A stretch of DNA of 50,310 nucleotides from Clostridiales bacterium. Lineage in GTDB: Bacteria; Bacillota; Clostridia; Christensenellales; Pumilibacteraceae. Positions 1-9,738 of the stretch are shown here, one piece after another. Position numbers and translations under genes: made by a program. The notes under the pieces were generated by a model that saw only the letters and a program-made list of their open reading frames with translations, ran no database searches and was not told where the DNA came from. Numbering within the stretch: position 1 is the first letter of the stretch; each line of letters opens with the position of its first letter. The DNA is taken from positions 1 to 50,310 of the forward strand of contig JAFLVF010000003.1 of assembly GCA_022508425.1 (NCBI GenBank), read 5' to 3'.

Positions 1-1745
1 AGCGACGAGATAAGACCTATGTTCTGACCTTCGGGCGTCTCTATCGGGCACATACGCGAATAGTGCGTGTAGTGAACGTCACGGACGGCGAAGGTAACGT
101 GCTCGCGGTTGAGACCGCCGGGACCGAGTGCGGACAGCTTGCGCTTGTGCGTAAGCTCGGCTATCGGGTTTGTCTCGTCCATGAACTGCGACAACTGCGA
201 CGAGCCGAAGAACTCTTTGATAGCGCTCGTCACCGGACGAACGTTGATCAGAGTCTGCGGCGAAAGCTCGGAATCGGTCTGAATCTGCATGCGCTCGCGC
301 ACAACGCGCTCGAGACGGAGCATGCCGATGCGGAATTGGTTTTGCAACAGCTCGCCCACCGAGCGGACGCGACGGTTGCCGAGGTGGTCGATGTTGTCGC
401 ACGAACCGAAGCCGTGATGTAAGCCCATGATGTAGTTTACCGTCGAGATGACGTCCTCGACGACGATGTGCTTGACAATAAGGTCGTCGACGTGGCTTGC
501 GCACAGGTCGGCTAGCTTTGCCCTATCGCCGCCCGCCTCTTCCATGAGCTTCTTGAGCATCGGATAGTACACCATCTCATTGATGCCGATGGAGCGCGGG
601 TCGACGTCGATGTATCCCGCAAGGTCGACATGGTTGTTGGAAATGATGTTGAATTCCTTTCCGTTCTCGTCGAGAACGCAGACTTCGTTGATACCTGCGT
701 TTTGAATCTTGACGGCGAGCTCTTCGGTGAGAACGTCGGCCGATGTGTGCAGTTCCTTGTTCTCGGCGCGCGCGTAAACAACGCCGTCCTCGTCGATGAC
801 GTCTTTTGCAACGCGGTAGCCGTCGACGCGGTAGCGAAGAGCGAGCTTCTTATTGTACTTATAGCGCCCGACGCGCGAAAGGTCGTACTTCCTGCGGTCG
901 AAGAACATGCCGTGAATGTACGTCTTGATAGAATCGATTGTGGGAGTCTCGCCGCTACGAAGCTTATGGTTAAGCTCATACAATGCGCGCTCCTCGTCAA
1001 GCTGAGGCTTGTCCTCTTTGTCTGCATAGCGCGCGCAAGTAACGTCGATAATCGGATCGTCGGCGAAAATGCGACGGAGCGCCTCTTCCGTGCCGAAGCC
1101 GCCGTCGGTGACTGCCGAAAGACAGCTCAACAGAACTGTTGCCAGCACCTTCTTCTGCCTGTCGACGCGCACCCACAATACGCCCGAAGAATCTTCTTCG
1201 AACTCAAGCCATGCCCCGCGCGACGGAATGTTCTGCGCGCTGTAATGCGCCTGACCGGTCTTGATATCCTTCTTGTAATCGAAGTACACGCCGGGCGAAC
1301 GCACGAGCTGACTGACTACGACGCGCTCGGCACCGTTTATGATAAACGAGCCGGTCGGGGTCATTTTGGGCAGGTCGCCCATATAGACTTCGGAGCGGGT
1401 GGACTCGTCGGTCGCGCAGTTGCGCAAACGCACCTTTACATACAAGGGCGCGGCAAACGTAGCGTCGCGGTCCTTGCACTCTTTCTCGGTGTAGTTGCGT
1501 TTTTGATTATTGCCCTCTTTGAAGCCGAGCGAATAGTCCTCGAAGAAGAGCTCGACACGGTTGGAATAATCTGTGATGGGCGAACAATCGCGCAGCACTT
1601 CCCTTATACCGTTGTCAATAAAGTCGTTGTAGGACTTTTTCTGCACCTCTACCAAGTCCGGCATATCGATCACTTCGCGAATCTGCGCGAAAGACATACG
1701 CTCGGTATTGCCGAACTTTACTTTGGTAATCTTTCTGTCAGCCAT
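1..1745 (-). CDS. rpoB: DNA-directed RNA polymerase subunit beta, N-terminal part (truncated by window edge)
   Basis: Minus-strand translation from ATG at 1745: [43 protein letters not shown]...; contains [24 protein letters not shown] and [64 protein letters not shown], classic RpoB motifs. Absent from the supplied ORF track because it has no stop in the window. Confidence 0.98.
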   Translation of the reverse strand, partial: MADRKITKVKFGNTERMSFAQIREVIDMPDLVEVQKKSYNDFIDNGIREVLRDCSPITDYSNRVELFFEDYSLGFKEGNNQKRNYTEKECKDRDATFAAPLYVKVRLRNCATDESTRSEVYMGDLPKMTPTGSFIINGAERVVVSQLVRSPGVYFDYKKDIKTGQAHYSAQNIPSRGAWLEFEEDSSGVLWVRVDRQKKVLATVLLSCLSAVTDGGFGTEEALRRIFADDPIIDVTCARYADKEDKPQLDEERALYELNHKLRSGETPTIDSIKTYIHGMFFDRRKYDLSRVGRYKYNKKLALRYRVDGYRVAKDVIDEDGVVYARAENKELHTSADVLTEELAVKIQNAGINEVCVLDENGKEFNIISNNHVDLAGYIDVDPRSIGINEMVYYPMLKKLMEEAGGDRAKLADLCASHVDDLIVKHIVVEDVISTVNYIMGLHHGFGSCDNIDHLGNRRVRSVGELLQNQFRIGMLRLERVVRERMQIQTDSELSPQTLINVRPVTSAIKEFFGSSQLSQFMDETNPIAELTHKRKLSALGPGGLNREHVTFAVRDVHYTHYSRMCPIETPEGQNIGLISS

Positions 1746-1787
1746 ACAAACTCCTAAAAAGGTTATTTATCAGATAAAATACACATG

Positions 1788-1813
1788 AAAAACCGAGGAC
1801 GGAACACGCCCTC
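1788..1813 (-). terminator. Terminator-like hairpin in rpoB leader (possible attenuator)
   Basis: Minus strand GAGGGCG-TGTTC-CGTCCTC (7 bp, one G-U) followed by GGTTTTTC, lying between the putative promoter and the rpoB start. Confidence 0.5.
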
Positions 1814-1912
1814 TAACGCAATCAAAGTTTTATTTGATTAAATCGAAGATTTGCAATCGATTTCATCTCTTTTTATTTATTTCGCCTTGCATGTCAAAAC
1901 GGCATACTACGC

Positions 1913-1940
1913 ATTTTATAATTATATCACCGAGTGTCAA
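1913..1940 (-). promoter_or_regulatory. Putative sigma-A type promoter for rpoB
   Basis: Minus strand TTGACA - 16 nt - TAAAAT about 170 nt upstream of the rpoB start codon. Confidence 0.5.
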
Positions 1941-2077
1941 CTTTTGTCAAATCATTTATAACCGTTTTTTACAAAAAAATATAAGAAATTTTGAGGAATT
2001 ATTGCAATTCCGCTTTCGAAACGATTATCATAGCCCGATATCACCGCTTTACCGAAGTTTTCCCGCTCTATCGGCAC

Positions 2078-2118
2078 AAAAAAACCTCCCGCAACTACAT
2101 TGATTGCGGGAGGTTTTT
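2078..2118 (-). terminator. Rho-independent terminator downstream of the pullulanase gene
   Basis: Inverted repeat CCTCCCGCAA (2085-2094) / TTGCGGGAGG (2104-2113); minus-strand copy is followed by a 7-T run. Confidence 0.9.
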
Positions 2119-2146
2119 GCTTTTCGTCATTATGTTTAGCTAACCG

Positions 2147-5100
2147 TTATTCTTCGCTTTTAGGCTCTTCCGGTGTTTGTTCGGCAGACTCTTCGGCGGG
2201 AGCTTCCGACGGAGCTTCTTCGGGTTTTTCGTCGGGGGTACCGTCGCCTGAAGCTTTGTCGTCGGCACCTTTGCCCTTCTTGCCCTTCTTCTTGCTGTAC
2301 ATTACACCGAACACGACGCCGCCGGCAATCAATACCGCCGCGGGTATACCGATGCCGAGGCCGAGTGCGAGGCCGAGCTTTCCGTTGTCGTCGTCCTCGA
2401 CTTCCTTAATGCTGTACTTCCAGCCGTTTACGTCAAGATTATCGGCTTTCATTACGACGGCCGAGAACGCGCCCACGGTGAAGCTGTCGCCGGTAAACGT
2501 CGCTACGGGCGTCGTGCCGTTGGCCTTCTTGCCGTTGATATACACCGAATAATTGCCTTGGGGAACATTTATCGCGGTCTTAGTCGACGTGCCGTTGAAG
2601 AGCAAGACTACATACTCGTTGGAAGTCGGATTCTTGATGGCATAGCATGCAACGCCGTCTCTCATCTTATCGTCGATGATCGTGACGTTCGCGTCGATTT
2701 GCGCCTTGGTGGAAAGGTGGAACTGCGGCGTATTCTTCCTCAGTTCGATGAGCGCTTTGTAGTAATCGACCATATCGGAATTTTTGTCGGCAAGCGACCA
2801 ATCGATAGCGTTGGTGCTGTCGGGAGACTTGTACGAGTTATCCGCGAAATAGTAGTCGTCGTACAGCCACTTTTCGGGCCTGTTGTCGTAATCGTTTTCC
2901 TCCGTCGTGGGTTTGGAACGAAGCAGCTCCTCGCCCGCAAGCATGAATACCGAGCCCTGGCTTGTAAAGACGGCCGTGGCGGCCAATCTGTTCATGGCCT
3001 TCTTCGTCTCGAGCGCATTTCCGCCGAAGTCGCCGTTATCCGCACACGCATTGATTTTGTCCCAGAGCGTGGCATTGTCGTGGCAGGAAACGTAGTTGAT
3101 GTTTTGCAGAGGGCTGGAGGCAAACGCCTTCTTTTCGAGTATGCCGTAGCCCGCCGCCGTGTTGGCCGTTCCGCCGACCGCGCCGACGTATATCGCGGCG
3201 TCCCTCTTCGAGCCTTCGGCAAAACCGCGGGCTGTAATGGGAATATCGAAACCGCCTCCCTTGATCGCGTCACGCGTAATATCGTTGAAGAACGCGATGT
3301 TGGGCATGTACGACGCATGCGTCATATCGGCCTTTTTCATAGTTGAAGTTTCGGCCATGGTGCCCATCGTCCAGCCCTCGCCGTAAACCATGATGTCGGG
3401 GTTTTTCTCGGCAAGGGTGTCGTAAACATCATTCATGGTAAGCGTATCGTGCAAACCCATTAGGTCGAAACGGAAGCCGTCGAGCTTGTACTCGTCCGCC
3501 CAATAGTTGACGGAGTCGACTATAAACTTGTGAAACATATACCTTTCGGACGCGGTATCATTGCCGCAGCCCGAGCCGTTGGTGAAGCCGCCGGCGCTGT
3601 TGGTGCGGAAGAAGTATCCGGGCAAAATCTTCTCGAAATTAGAGTTGGCCGCGTCGCTGACGTGGTTGTAAACAACGTCCATGATTACACGGATATCCGC
3701 CTTGTGGAGCGCCATTATCATCTGCTTGAGCTCGTTGACGCGCTTTGCACCGTCCGCGGGATCGGACGAATACGAGCCTTCGGGAACGTTGTAGTTGAGC
3801 GGGTCGTAGCCCCAGTTAAACTGATTTGCCGCGCCGTATTCCGCGACATTGAAATTCTCGTTAACGGTGGCGAAATCGAACATCGGCAGGATGTGCACTT
3901 CGGTCACGCCCAACGATTTGATATAGTCGAGCGGAGTTATCTTGTCACTGTACGATTCGGTTAGTCCGAGGAACTTGCCCCTGTTGGCTTTGGAAACATT
4001 GGAGCTTTCATGGATGGTCATATCGCGAATATGCATTTCGTAGATAATCGCATTGGAGTACGAGCCACGCGCGGCCGGACGGTGGTGATTGGCCCAACCG
4101 TCGGGATCTGTCGTGTCGAGATCGAGTATCATGCCGCGCTTGCCGTTGCGCCCTGCGCTACGCGCGTACGGATCGACTATCTCGGACTTCGTACTGCCCG
4201 TCAAGACTGAATACGTATAGTACTTGCCGCTCATATCCTTGCTCGTTTCCGCCTCGAATACACCCGCTTCGCCTTCCTTGTCGCTGCGCTTCATTTCGAT
4301 GGTTTCTTCGGCATCGCCGCCCTCGCCGCTCGCATAGATATTGAGCGTGACCGACTTGGACGCGGGCGCCCAAAGTTTATACGTGATCTTGTCGGCGGAG
4401 AATGTTACGCCGAGGTCCTTGCCGTCGTAGTTGTACTTGCTTCCGAACACCTTATCGTTGTCGTACAGCGAAACTTTGCTGATAGCTGTGGACTTGTAGC
4501 GCGTGTCCTCATCGGTGGACTCGTCGACGAGCATATACGTTTCGCCGAAATCGAACTCGCCTTCGAAATCGATGTTGCCGTTTGACTTACCGACGTTGGG
4601 ATTCTTCTCCTCGCCCTCGGGGATAACCGTGCAGTCGAGCGAGCCGTGTACGCCGCCGTTAGAATCCTTAATCTTAAGCACCGTCGTTTCGGAAAGCGCA
4701 AGCGAACCGGTCGTGAACTGCACGCGGTAGATATCATTCAAATAGCTGAATTTAACTGTGCTGAACTTGTTGGACAAATCGGCGTCCTCCTTGTCATAAT
4801 AAATCGTCTCGTCGCCTGCAACAAGAAAAATCTCAATCTTGTTGTTGACTATCTTGTTTGCGGGAATCATCAAATCCTTTGATTGATATCCCCAATCGGC
4901 ATTGCTTGACGTGCCGTGCTTGTAAATTACGCCTATTGCGTCCTCGGCGGGCTTGTCGCTGTCGAACGGAACGCCCTCTATAGTCGCCGTAAGCGTCTTC
5001 CACTGCTTGTCGCGTATTGTCACCGTCTCCGCCTTAAAGTCGTAACGGCTTCCGTCGCCGCCGGCCGGCCAAATCCACATGTTGTACGGGAATCCGCCGA

Positions 5101-5311
5101 CGGTGTATGCGGTGGCATAGAGATTGACGGTGATTTCGACCGACGCCTTAGTGGCGGCGCTTGCCTCAACCTCTGCTTTGACGACCGACGCCGCGCGGTT
5201 TCTGTTAAGCGCGCCTATCGGCAATGTGACAAACGCTATTGCGGCGATCAGGACGGCAACAAGAGCCAATCTCAACGCTTCGAAATAGCGCAACTGTCTG
5301 CTTCTCTTCAT
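2147..5311 (-). CDS. Secreted type I pullulanase (GH13) with N-terminal CBM41-like domain, C-terminal TM anchor and low-complexity tail
   Basis: Signal-like N-terminus MKRSRQLRYFEALRLALVAVLIAAIAF; QFNWGYDPLNYNVPEGSYS (pullulanase NWGYDP motif), VIMDVVYNHV, DGFRFDLMG GH13 motifs; C-term TM LALGLGIGIPAAVLIAGGVVFGVMY. Start refined from the 5542 ORF start to the ATG preceded by AGGAGGAGA. Confidence 0.93.
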   Translation of the reverse strand: MKRSRQLRYFEALRLALVAVLIAAIAFVTLPIGALNRNRAASVVKAEVEASAATKASVEITVNLYATAYTVGGFPYNMWIWPAGGDGSRYDFKAETVTIRDKQWKTLTATIEGVPFDSDKPAEDAIGVIYKHGTSSNADWGYQSKDLMIPANKIVNNKIEIFLVAGDETIYYDKEDADLSNKFSTVKFSYLNDIYRVQFTTGSLALSETTVLKIKDSNGGVHGSLDCTVIPEGEEKNPNVGKSNGNIDFEGEFDFGETYMLVDESTDEDTRYKSTAISKVSLYDNDKVFGSKYNYDGKDLGVTFSADKITYKLWAPASKSVTLNIYASGEGGDAEETIEMKRSDKEGEAGVFEAETSKDMSGKYYTYSVLTGSTKSEIVDPYARSAGRNGKRGMILDLDTTDPDGWANHHRPAARGSYSNAIIYEMHIRDMTIHESSNVSKANRGKFLGLTESYSDKITPLDYIKSLGVTEVHILPMFDFATVNENFNVAEYGAANQFNWGYDPLNYNVPEGSYSSDPADGAKRVNELKQMIMALHKADIRVIMDVVYNHVSDAANSNFEKILPGYFFRTNSAGGFTNGSGCGNDTASERYMFHKFIVDSVNYWADEYKLDGFRFDLMGLHDTLTMNDVYDTLAEKNPDIMVYGEGWTMGTMAETSTMKKADMTHASYMPNIAFFNDITRDAIKGGGFDIPITARGFAEGSKRDAAIYVGAVGGTANTAAGYGILEKKAFASSPLQNINYVSCHDNATLWDKINACADNGDFGGNALETKKAMNRLAATAVFTSQGSVFMLAGEELLRSKPTTEENDYDNRPEKWLYDDYYFADNSYKSPDSTNAIDWSLADKNSDMVDYYKALIELRKNTPQFHLSTKAQIDANVTIIDDKMRDGVACYAIKNPTSNEYVVLLFNGTSTKTAINVPQGNYSVYINGKKANGTTPVATFTGDSFTVGAFSAVVMKADNLDVNGWKYSIKEVEDDDNGKLGLALGLGIGIPAAVLIAGGVVFGVMYSKKKGKKGKGADDKASGDGTPDEKPEEAPSEAPAEESAEQTPEEPKSEE

Positions 5312-5352
5312 ACATCTCCTCCTAAATGATAAGTTTTTTTTGGATTTTAATT

Positions 5353-7119
5353 TTACGCTTCGGTTTTGAGCAATGCGACCGTTCCGCCGTCGAGCGTCAT
5401 GCGCCCGTTCGCAAACGTTGCACTGCCGCCGCCGACGGCGTGAAGTTCTCCCACTATTTTGTAGTTTGCATAGCCGGGCGCGTCGAACGAAATGCGCTCT
5501 GTCCCGACGTTGTGGACTATAAATATAGTTTCGTTGTTCCAAGTTAAAGTATAAGCCGCAATATATCTGTTATTCTCGTTTATCGTCGGATAGCCGGAGC
5601 CGCTCGGTGCGATTTCCTTTGCGTCGCCGAGCACGCCGTCGCCGTCGAGCGCGAGCGCGTCTATGACTCCCCTGCCTATCTCGGGGAAACGGTTGCGCAT
5701 CTTAATGGTGCGACGGTAATAAGTCAAAATCGAATTTGCGTCTGTTGTCTGACTTATGACCGTACCGAGATCCTGCGTGCCCGAATAGTTGGCCCCGGAC
5801 GGGTCTGAAACATTTCGGCTGTCGCCCCAATTGAAGTGCATCCGCTTGTTCTCGTCCCTGCCGCTGCCTTTTGCGCCTATTTCCTCACCGTAATAGATGT
5901 ACGGATTGCCGGGCATGAGCATGTACAGCGAAGCGCCCATTTTGATTTTGGCGACGTCGCTTCTCAACAGCGCCGCACTGCGGTCGTTGTCGTGCCCGCT
6001 GAGGAAGTTGGAAAGGAGCGCCGCATCGCTTATTTCCAAAATCTCCGACTGCATGTCCTCGATATTGCTGACCAATGTGGCCGCCGACTTACCGTTGATG
6101 ACGCCGCAAAAACCGCTGTCGGGTTGAGTAGCAAACCCGTAATTAAAGCAGCTCATCTTGGTATTGTAATACTGAACAACCGTAGGCGTAGACGACCACA
6201 CCTCACCGACGTTGTAGCAATACTGCGAGATGCCGGGATAGCGCTCGCCGTACACCTCTTCGCCCTTCTCTGCGCACATCTCGTTAAACCACGTCCAAAA
6301 CTCGGCATTTGCCGCGCTGTAAGCGGCGTTGCTGGGCGTGCCAAACGCCGAAGGAACGGCGTCGAGACGGAAGGAACGAACGCCTTTTTTCAGCCAAAAC
6401 TCTACTATTTTTTCTATCTCGTCGCGCACCTCTTGATTGGCAAGGTTGATATCGGGCATTTCTTCTGAAAAGTTGCCGATATACCAATAGTCGGTAGTGC
6501 CCGGCACCCTTCTCCAAGTCATACCGTCGTACGGTGCGGTTTCTTGATGAATAAATGTATATTTTTGCATGTTCTCAGCCGCGGGATCGTCGGGCTCCAA
6601 ACCGAACTGCGCCTCTTCGACAGCCGCCTTAAACCAATCGTGCTGATTGGAGCTGTGATTGAGCACGAGGTCGATTTGCACCCAAATTCCGCGCTCGTCG
6701 CACGCGGCAATCAGCGCTTCGAAATCATTCATCGTGCCGTACTGCATATCTATCGAATAGTAGTCGTCGACGTTGTACTTGTGATACGACGAAGATTGAT
6801 GAATGGGCATCAGCCATATCCCGTTGATGCCGAGATCGGTCGTAGTCGAATCGTCGCCGTCGTTGAGATAGTCGAGGTTGTCGATAAGCCCTTGAAGATC
6901 GCCTATCCCGTCGCCGTTGCCGTCGGCAAAGCTGTGCACGAATATCTCGTAGTACGTCCGACAATAGTCCTGAGGTATATTATACTCGTAAGTATTGACG
7001 GGCGTAGCGTCCTCCGGCGGCGTGTTGGTTTTTTTGTCCCCGCATGCAATTGACGACAAACCTATAGCCGCCACCGCCGAAATGGATGTTAGCAGTGAAA
7101 TAATCTTTTTCAGTTTCAT
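5353..7119 (-). CDS. Alpha-amylase family (GH13) lipoprotein
   Basis: Lipobox GLSSIACG; YEIFVHSFADGNGDGIGDLQGLIDNLDYL, VLNHSS, SFRLDAVPS, NFLSGHDNDR GH13 motifs. Confidence 0.92.
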   Translation of the reverse strand: MKLKKIISLLTSISAVAAIGLSSIACGDKKTNTPPEDATPVNTYEYNIPQDYCRTYYEIFVHSFADGNGDGIGDLQGLIDNLDYLNDGDDSTTTDLGINGIWLMPIHQSSSYHKYNVDDYYSIDMQYGTMNDFEALIAACDERGIWVQIDLVLNHSSNQHDWFKAAVEEAQFGLEPDDPAAENMQKYTFIHQETAPYDGMTWRRVPGTTDYWYIGNFSEEMPDINLANQEVRDEIEKIVEFWLKKGVRSFRLDAVPSAFGTPSNAAYSAANAEFWTWFNEMCAEKGEEVYGERYPGISQYCYNVGEVWSSTPTVVQYYNTKMSCFNYGFATQPDSGFCGVINGKSAATLVSNIEDMQSEILEISDAALLSNFLSGHDNDRSAALLRSDVAKIKMGASLYMLMPGNPYIYYGEEIGAKGSGRDENKRMHFNWGDSRNVSDPSGANYSGTQDLGTVISQTTDANSILTYYRRTIKMRNRFPEIGRGVIDALALDGDGVLGDAKEIAPSGSGYPTINENNRYIAAYTLTWNNETIFIVHNVGTERISFDAPGYANYKIVGELHAVGGGSATFANGRMTLDGGTVALLKTEA

Positions 7120-7159
7120 GAAGCAAATCCCTAAGTATTAAACGTTTTAGCGCACATAT

Positions 7160-7194
7160 AAACAGCATATGGGCTTAAGACCCACATGCTGTTT
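7160..7194 (-). other. Intercistronic hairpin between malG-like gene and amylase gene
   Basis: AAACAGCAT a TGGG cttaaga CCCA c ATGCTGTTT inverted repeat (9+4 bp). Confidence 0.6.
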
Positions 7195-7207
7195 ACGTGC
7201 GAATTGA

Positions 7208-8080
7208 TTAGCCTTTCGCCGCGCCGCCGGTGATGCCTGCGACATAGAACTTTTGCATAATAAGGAACAGTATGACGATAGGTACGGAAATAAGTACGCC
7301 TGCCGCGCAGAAACGCGTAAACATCGTAACTTGGAGTGTGTTTTCCATGACCCACCGACGGATACCTACCGCTATCGTGTAAACTTCCTTCTCGCGAACG
7401 AATATGGACGCCATAATGAAGTCGCACCACGGGCCGATGAAGGACGTCAACACCGTGTAAACGATAATCGGTTTGGACAGAGGAATAATCATCTGCCAGA
7501 ATATGCGGTTCTTGGTCGCGCCGTCTATGCGCGCCGCTTCGTCAATAGCCATAGGCACCGTATCGAAGAAACCCTTGACTATATAGTAGCCTGTACCCGA
7601 AGCGAGCGAATATGCGAGAATCAAACCGAGTAGGCCGATACGCGGATGGTTCATGTTGGCCGCAAGTCCGATCGCCTTGAAGAACTGATAGAGGCAGATT
7701 AACGACATGAAGCCGGGGAACAAGCCGAGTATAAGCGAGATGTTCATGAGCTTCTTACGCGCCTTGAAGCGAAGCCTCGAGAGCGCGAACGAAACCATGA
7801 GAACAAACAGTGTCGATATAGCGCACGAACCGAGCGCTATTATGAGCGTGTTGAGCAACCATGTTCCATACGGATAGTTGGAATCGGTAAACAGCTTCTT
7901 GAAGTTTTCTGCCGAATACACCGTAGGCAAAACGGTCGCCGACGCCATACCGGGGTTCTTTCCGTCAAATGCGCGCAGTATCAACCACAGTATAGGGAAC
8001 AGCCAAATTACAACCATCACAAGGAGTATGATATAAATGACCGTATCCGCAATAATACGTTTAGATCTCAATCCTATCAT
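7208..8080 (-). CDS. malG: Maltodextrin/carbohydrate ABC transporter permease (MalG-like)
   Basis: Multi-TM protein with EAARIDGATKNRIFWQMIIPLSKP (EAA loop); 4-bp overlap with the upstream malF-like gene. Confidence 0.88.
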   Translation of the reverse strand: MIGLRSKRIIADTVIYIILLVMVVIWLFPILWLILRAFDGKNPGMASATVLPTVYSAENFKKLFTDSNYPYGTWLLNTLIIALGSCAISTLFVLMVSFALSRLRFKARKKLMNISLILGLFPGFMSLICLYQFFKAIGLAANMNHPRIGLLGLILAYSLASGTGYYIVKGFFDTVPMAIDEAARIDGATKNRIFWQMIIPLSKPIIVYTVLTSFIGPWCDFIMASIFVREKEVYTIAVGIRRWVMENTLQVTMFTRFCAAGVLISVPIVILFLIMQKFYVAGITGGAAKG

Positions 8081-9654
8081 TGGAAGGTATCCTCCTGCGT
8101 GTTGGATTTGGAGCTGTTGAACACTATGAGCGCGAAGAACGCCGTAATGACGAAGATGAACATGCCTATGACAGCCGCGTTGCCGTACTCTTGCGGCGAC
8201 GCGTCTGCAATCGTCAGGTTGTACAGCCAGGTGATAAGCAGCTCGGTCTTGCCGTAAGTGATACCGGCTTGCGTGGTCAGCTTCGGACCGCCGCCCGTCA
8301 AGAAGAATATGACGTTGAAGTTGTTGATGTTGCCCGTAAACGTCGTGATGAGCTGAGGCGCCATGACGAACATGATGTACGGGAATGTGATCGAAATAAA
8401 CCTTCTCACAGGACCCGCGCCGTCTATCCTGCTCGACTCATACATCTCTTCGGGTATGTTCATGAGAATTCCCGAAGTAGCGAGCATGGTATACGGCATA
8501 CCGCGCCACATGTTGATTACGATAACCATTATGCGCGCAAGCCACGGCTCGTTCTTGGTCGTAGCGCCGCCCAGCCAGTCGATGTTGACGTCGAGATGGA
8601 ACCACTGCTGCAAAATCTGGTTAAACGCACCCGTCAGCGACTTGTCCGCGGCAAAGCCGAAGAACTTGCTCATCATCAACAGCGTGATGAAGTCGGGAAT
8701 AGCGATTACGATGATGAAGCACGTGCGCCAAAACGCCTTGAGCTTGATCGACTTCTTGTTGATCATCATCGCAAGGAACATGCCGAAGAAGAAGTTGGTA
8801 AACGTCGCAAAGAACGCCCAAACAAGCGTCCAGCCCAATATCTTCCAGATTATCGAGCCGTACGATGTGGCGAACACGGCGACGAAGTTTTTGCCCCCTA
8901 TCCAACCGAAGAGCTCGGCGGGCGGCATGTGCGCCTTGTTGAAGTTGGTAAACGCGACCAATATGTTACAAATAAGGGGCAAAACCGTGATAAGCAAAAC
9001 GCCTATGATGGGAAGCGCCAAAATCGTAACATGATAGCCGTCGTTGAGTGCAAAGTTGAGCTGTTGCTTGGGCGTGGAAAGTTCCTTGCCCGCTTCAACC
9101 ATCTTTTGCGTCTCGAATGCTACCTTTGTGTATTTGACCCACATATATATGAAGAATATAGTGAGAAATACGGTCAACACACAATATAAAAGTATGGAAA
9201 CCGAGTTGTCGATTACGTCGTAACCTATTCCGCTCGGCCTATCCCTTGTTGCCTCAACGCCTATTTGCTTATAGCTAAGCCCCGGCATCGTAACGGCAAT
9301 CTTGGAAAAGTTGGTAATACCTACAAAAATCAGAAAAACTATATACAGCGCCTCAACCGCAAACCATAACAGTCCTTTGAGTATCTGATTTTTGCCACGC
9401 GTGAAATTGCCGAATCCCATAATCAGATACGAGAATCTGGTGCGCAAATCACCGTGTCTGAATCTGTACCACAACCCCTGGAAGCCGTGCCCGATAGCCA
9501 ACCCCAATCCCTTTAGCTTCTTGGGGATAGCCTTGAGTACGCCCCATATCATCAGCGCTACATTCCTGATGTAGCCCAAAATAGTGAGGCCTAACTTTTG
9601 GTACCACGGGCGGTTAAACTGCTTCCAAGTGGGGGTGTCATTTACTTTTTCCAT
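8077..9654 (-). CDS. malF: Maltodextrin/carbohydrate ABC transporter permease (MalF-like) with extended N-terminus
   Basis: EEMYESSRIDGAGPVRRFISITFPYIMFVMAP EAA loop, multiple TM segments, adjacent to malG-like gene. Confidence 0.87.
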   Translation of the reverse strand: MEKVNDTPTWKQFNRPWYQKLGLTILGYIRNVALMIWGVLKAIPKKLKGLGLAIGHGFQGLWYRFRHGDLRTRFSYLIMGFGNFTRGKNQILKGLLWFAVEALYIVFLIFVGITNFSKIAVTMPGLSYKQIGVEATRDRPSGIGYDVIDNSVSILLYCVLTVFLTIFFIYMWVKYTKVAFETQKMVEAGKELSTPKQQLNFALNDGYHVTILALPIIGVLLITVLPLICNILVAFTNFNKAHMPPAELFGWIGGKNFVAVFATSYGSIIWKILGWTLVWAFFATFTNFFFGMFLAMMINKKSIKLKAFWRTCFIIVIAIPDFITLLMMSKFFGFAADKSLTGAFNQILQQWFHLDVNIDWLGGATTKNEPWLARIMVIVINMWRGMPYTMLATSGILMNIPEEMYESSRIDGAGPVRRFISITFPYIMFVMAPQLITTFTGNINNFNVIFFLTGGGPKLTTQAGITYGKTELLITWLYNLTIADASPQEYGNAAVIGMFIFVITAFFALIVFNSSKSNTQEDTFQ

Positions 9655-9686
9655 AAAATTTCACTCCCGGTTTTATTACATGACAA

Positions 9687-9714
9687 CAGCCGAGCCGACA
9701 TGTCGACTCGGCTG
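9687..9714 (-). other. Inverted repeat between malE-like and malF-like genes (possible mRNA-stabilising or attenuating hairpin)
   Basis: CAGCCGAG-ccgacatgtcga-CTCGGCTG; no T-run follows on the minus strand. Confidence 0.6.
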
Positions 9715-9738
9715 TAATCACTTATAGCTTTTGAAATA

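Noticed and set aside
630-1757. 375-aa plus-strand ORF over rpoB
   Set aside because: Antisense shadow of rpoB, whose minus-strand translation is unmistakable.
8080-9189. 369-aa plus-strand ORF over malF-like gene
   Set aside because: Arg/Glu/His-rich shadow frame; the minus-strand product has convincing permease motifs.
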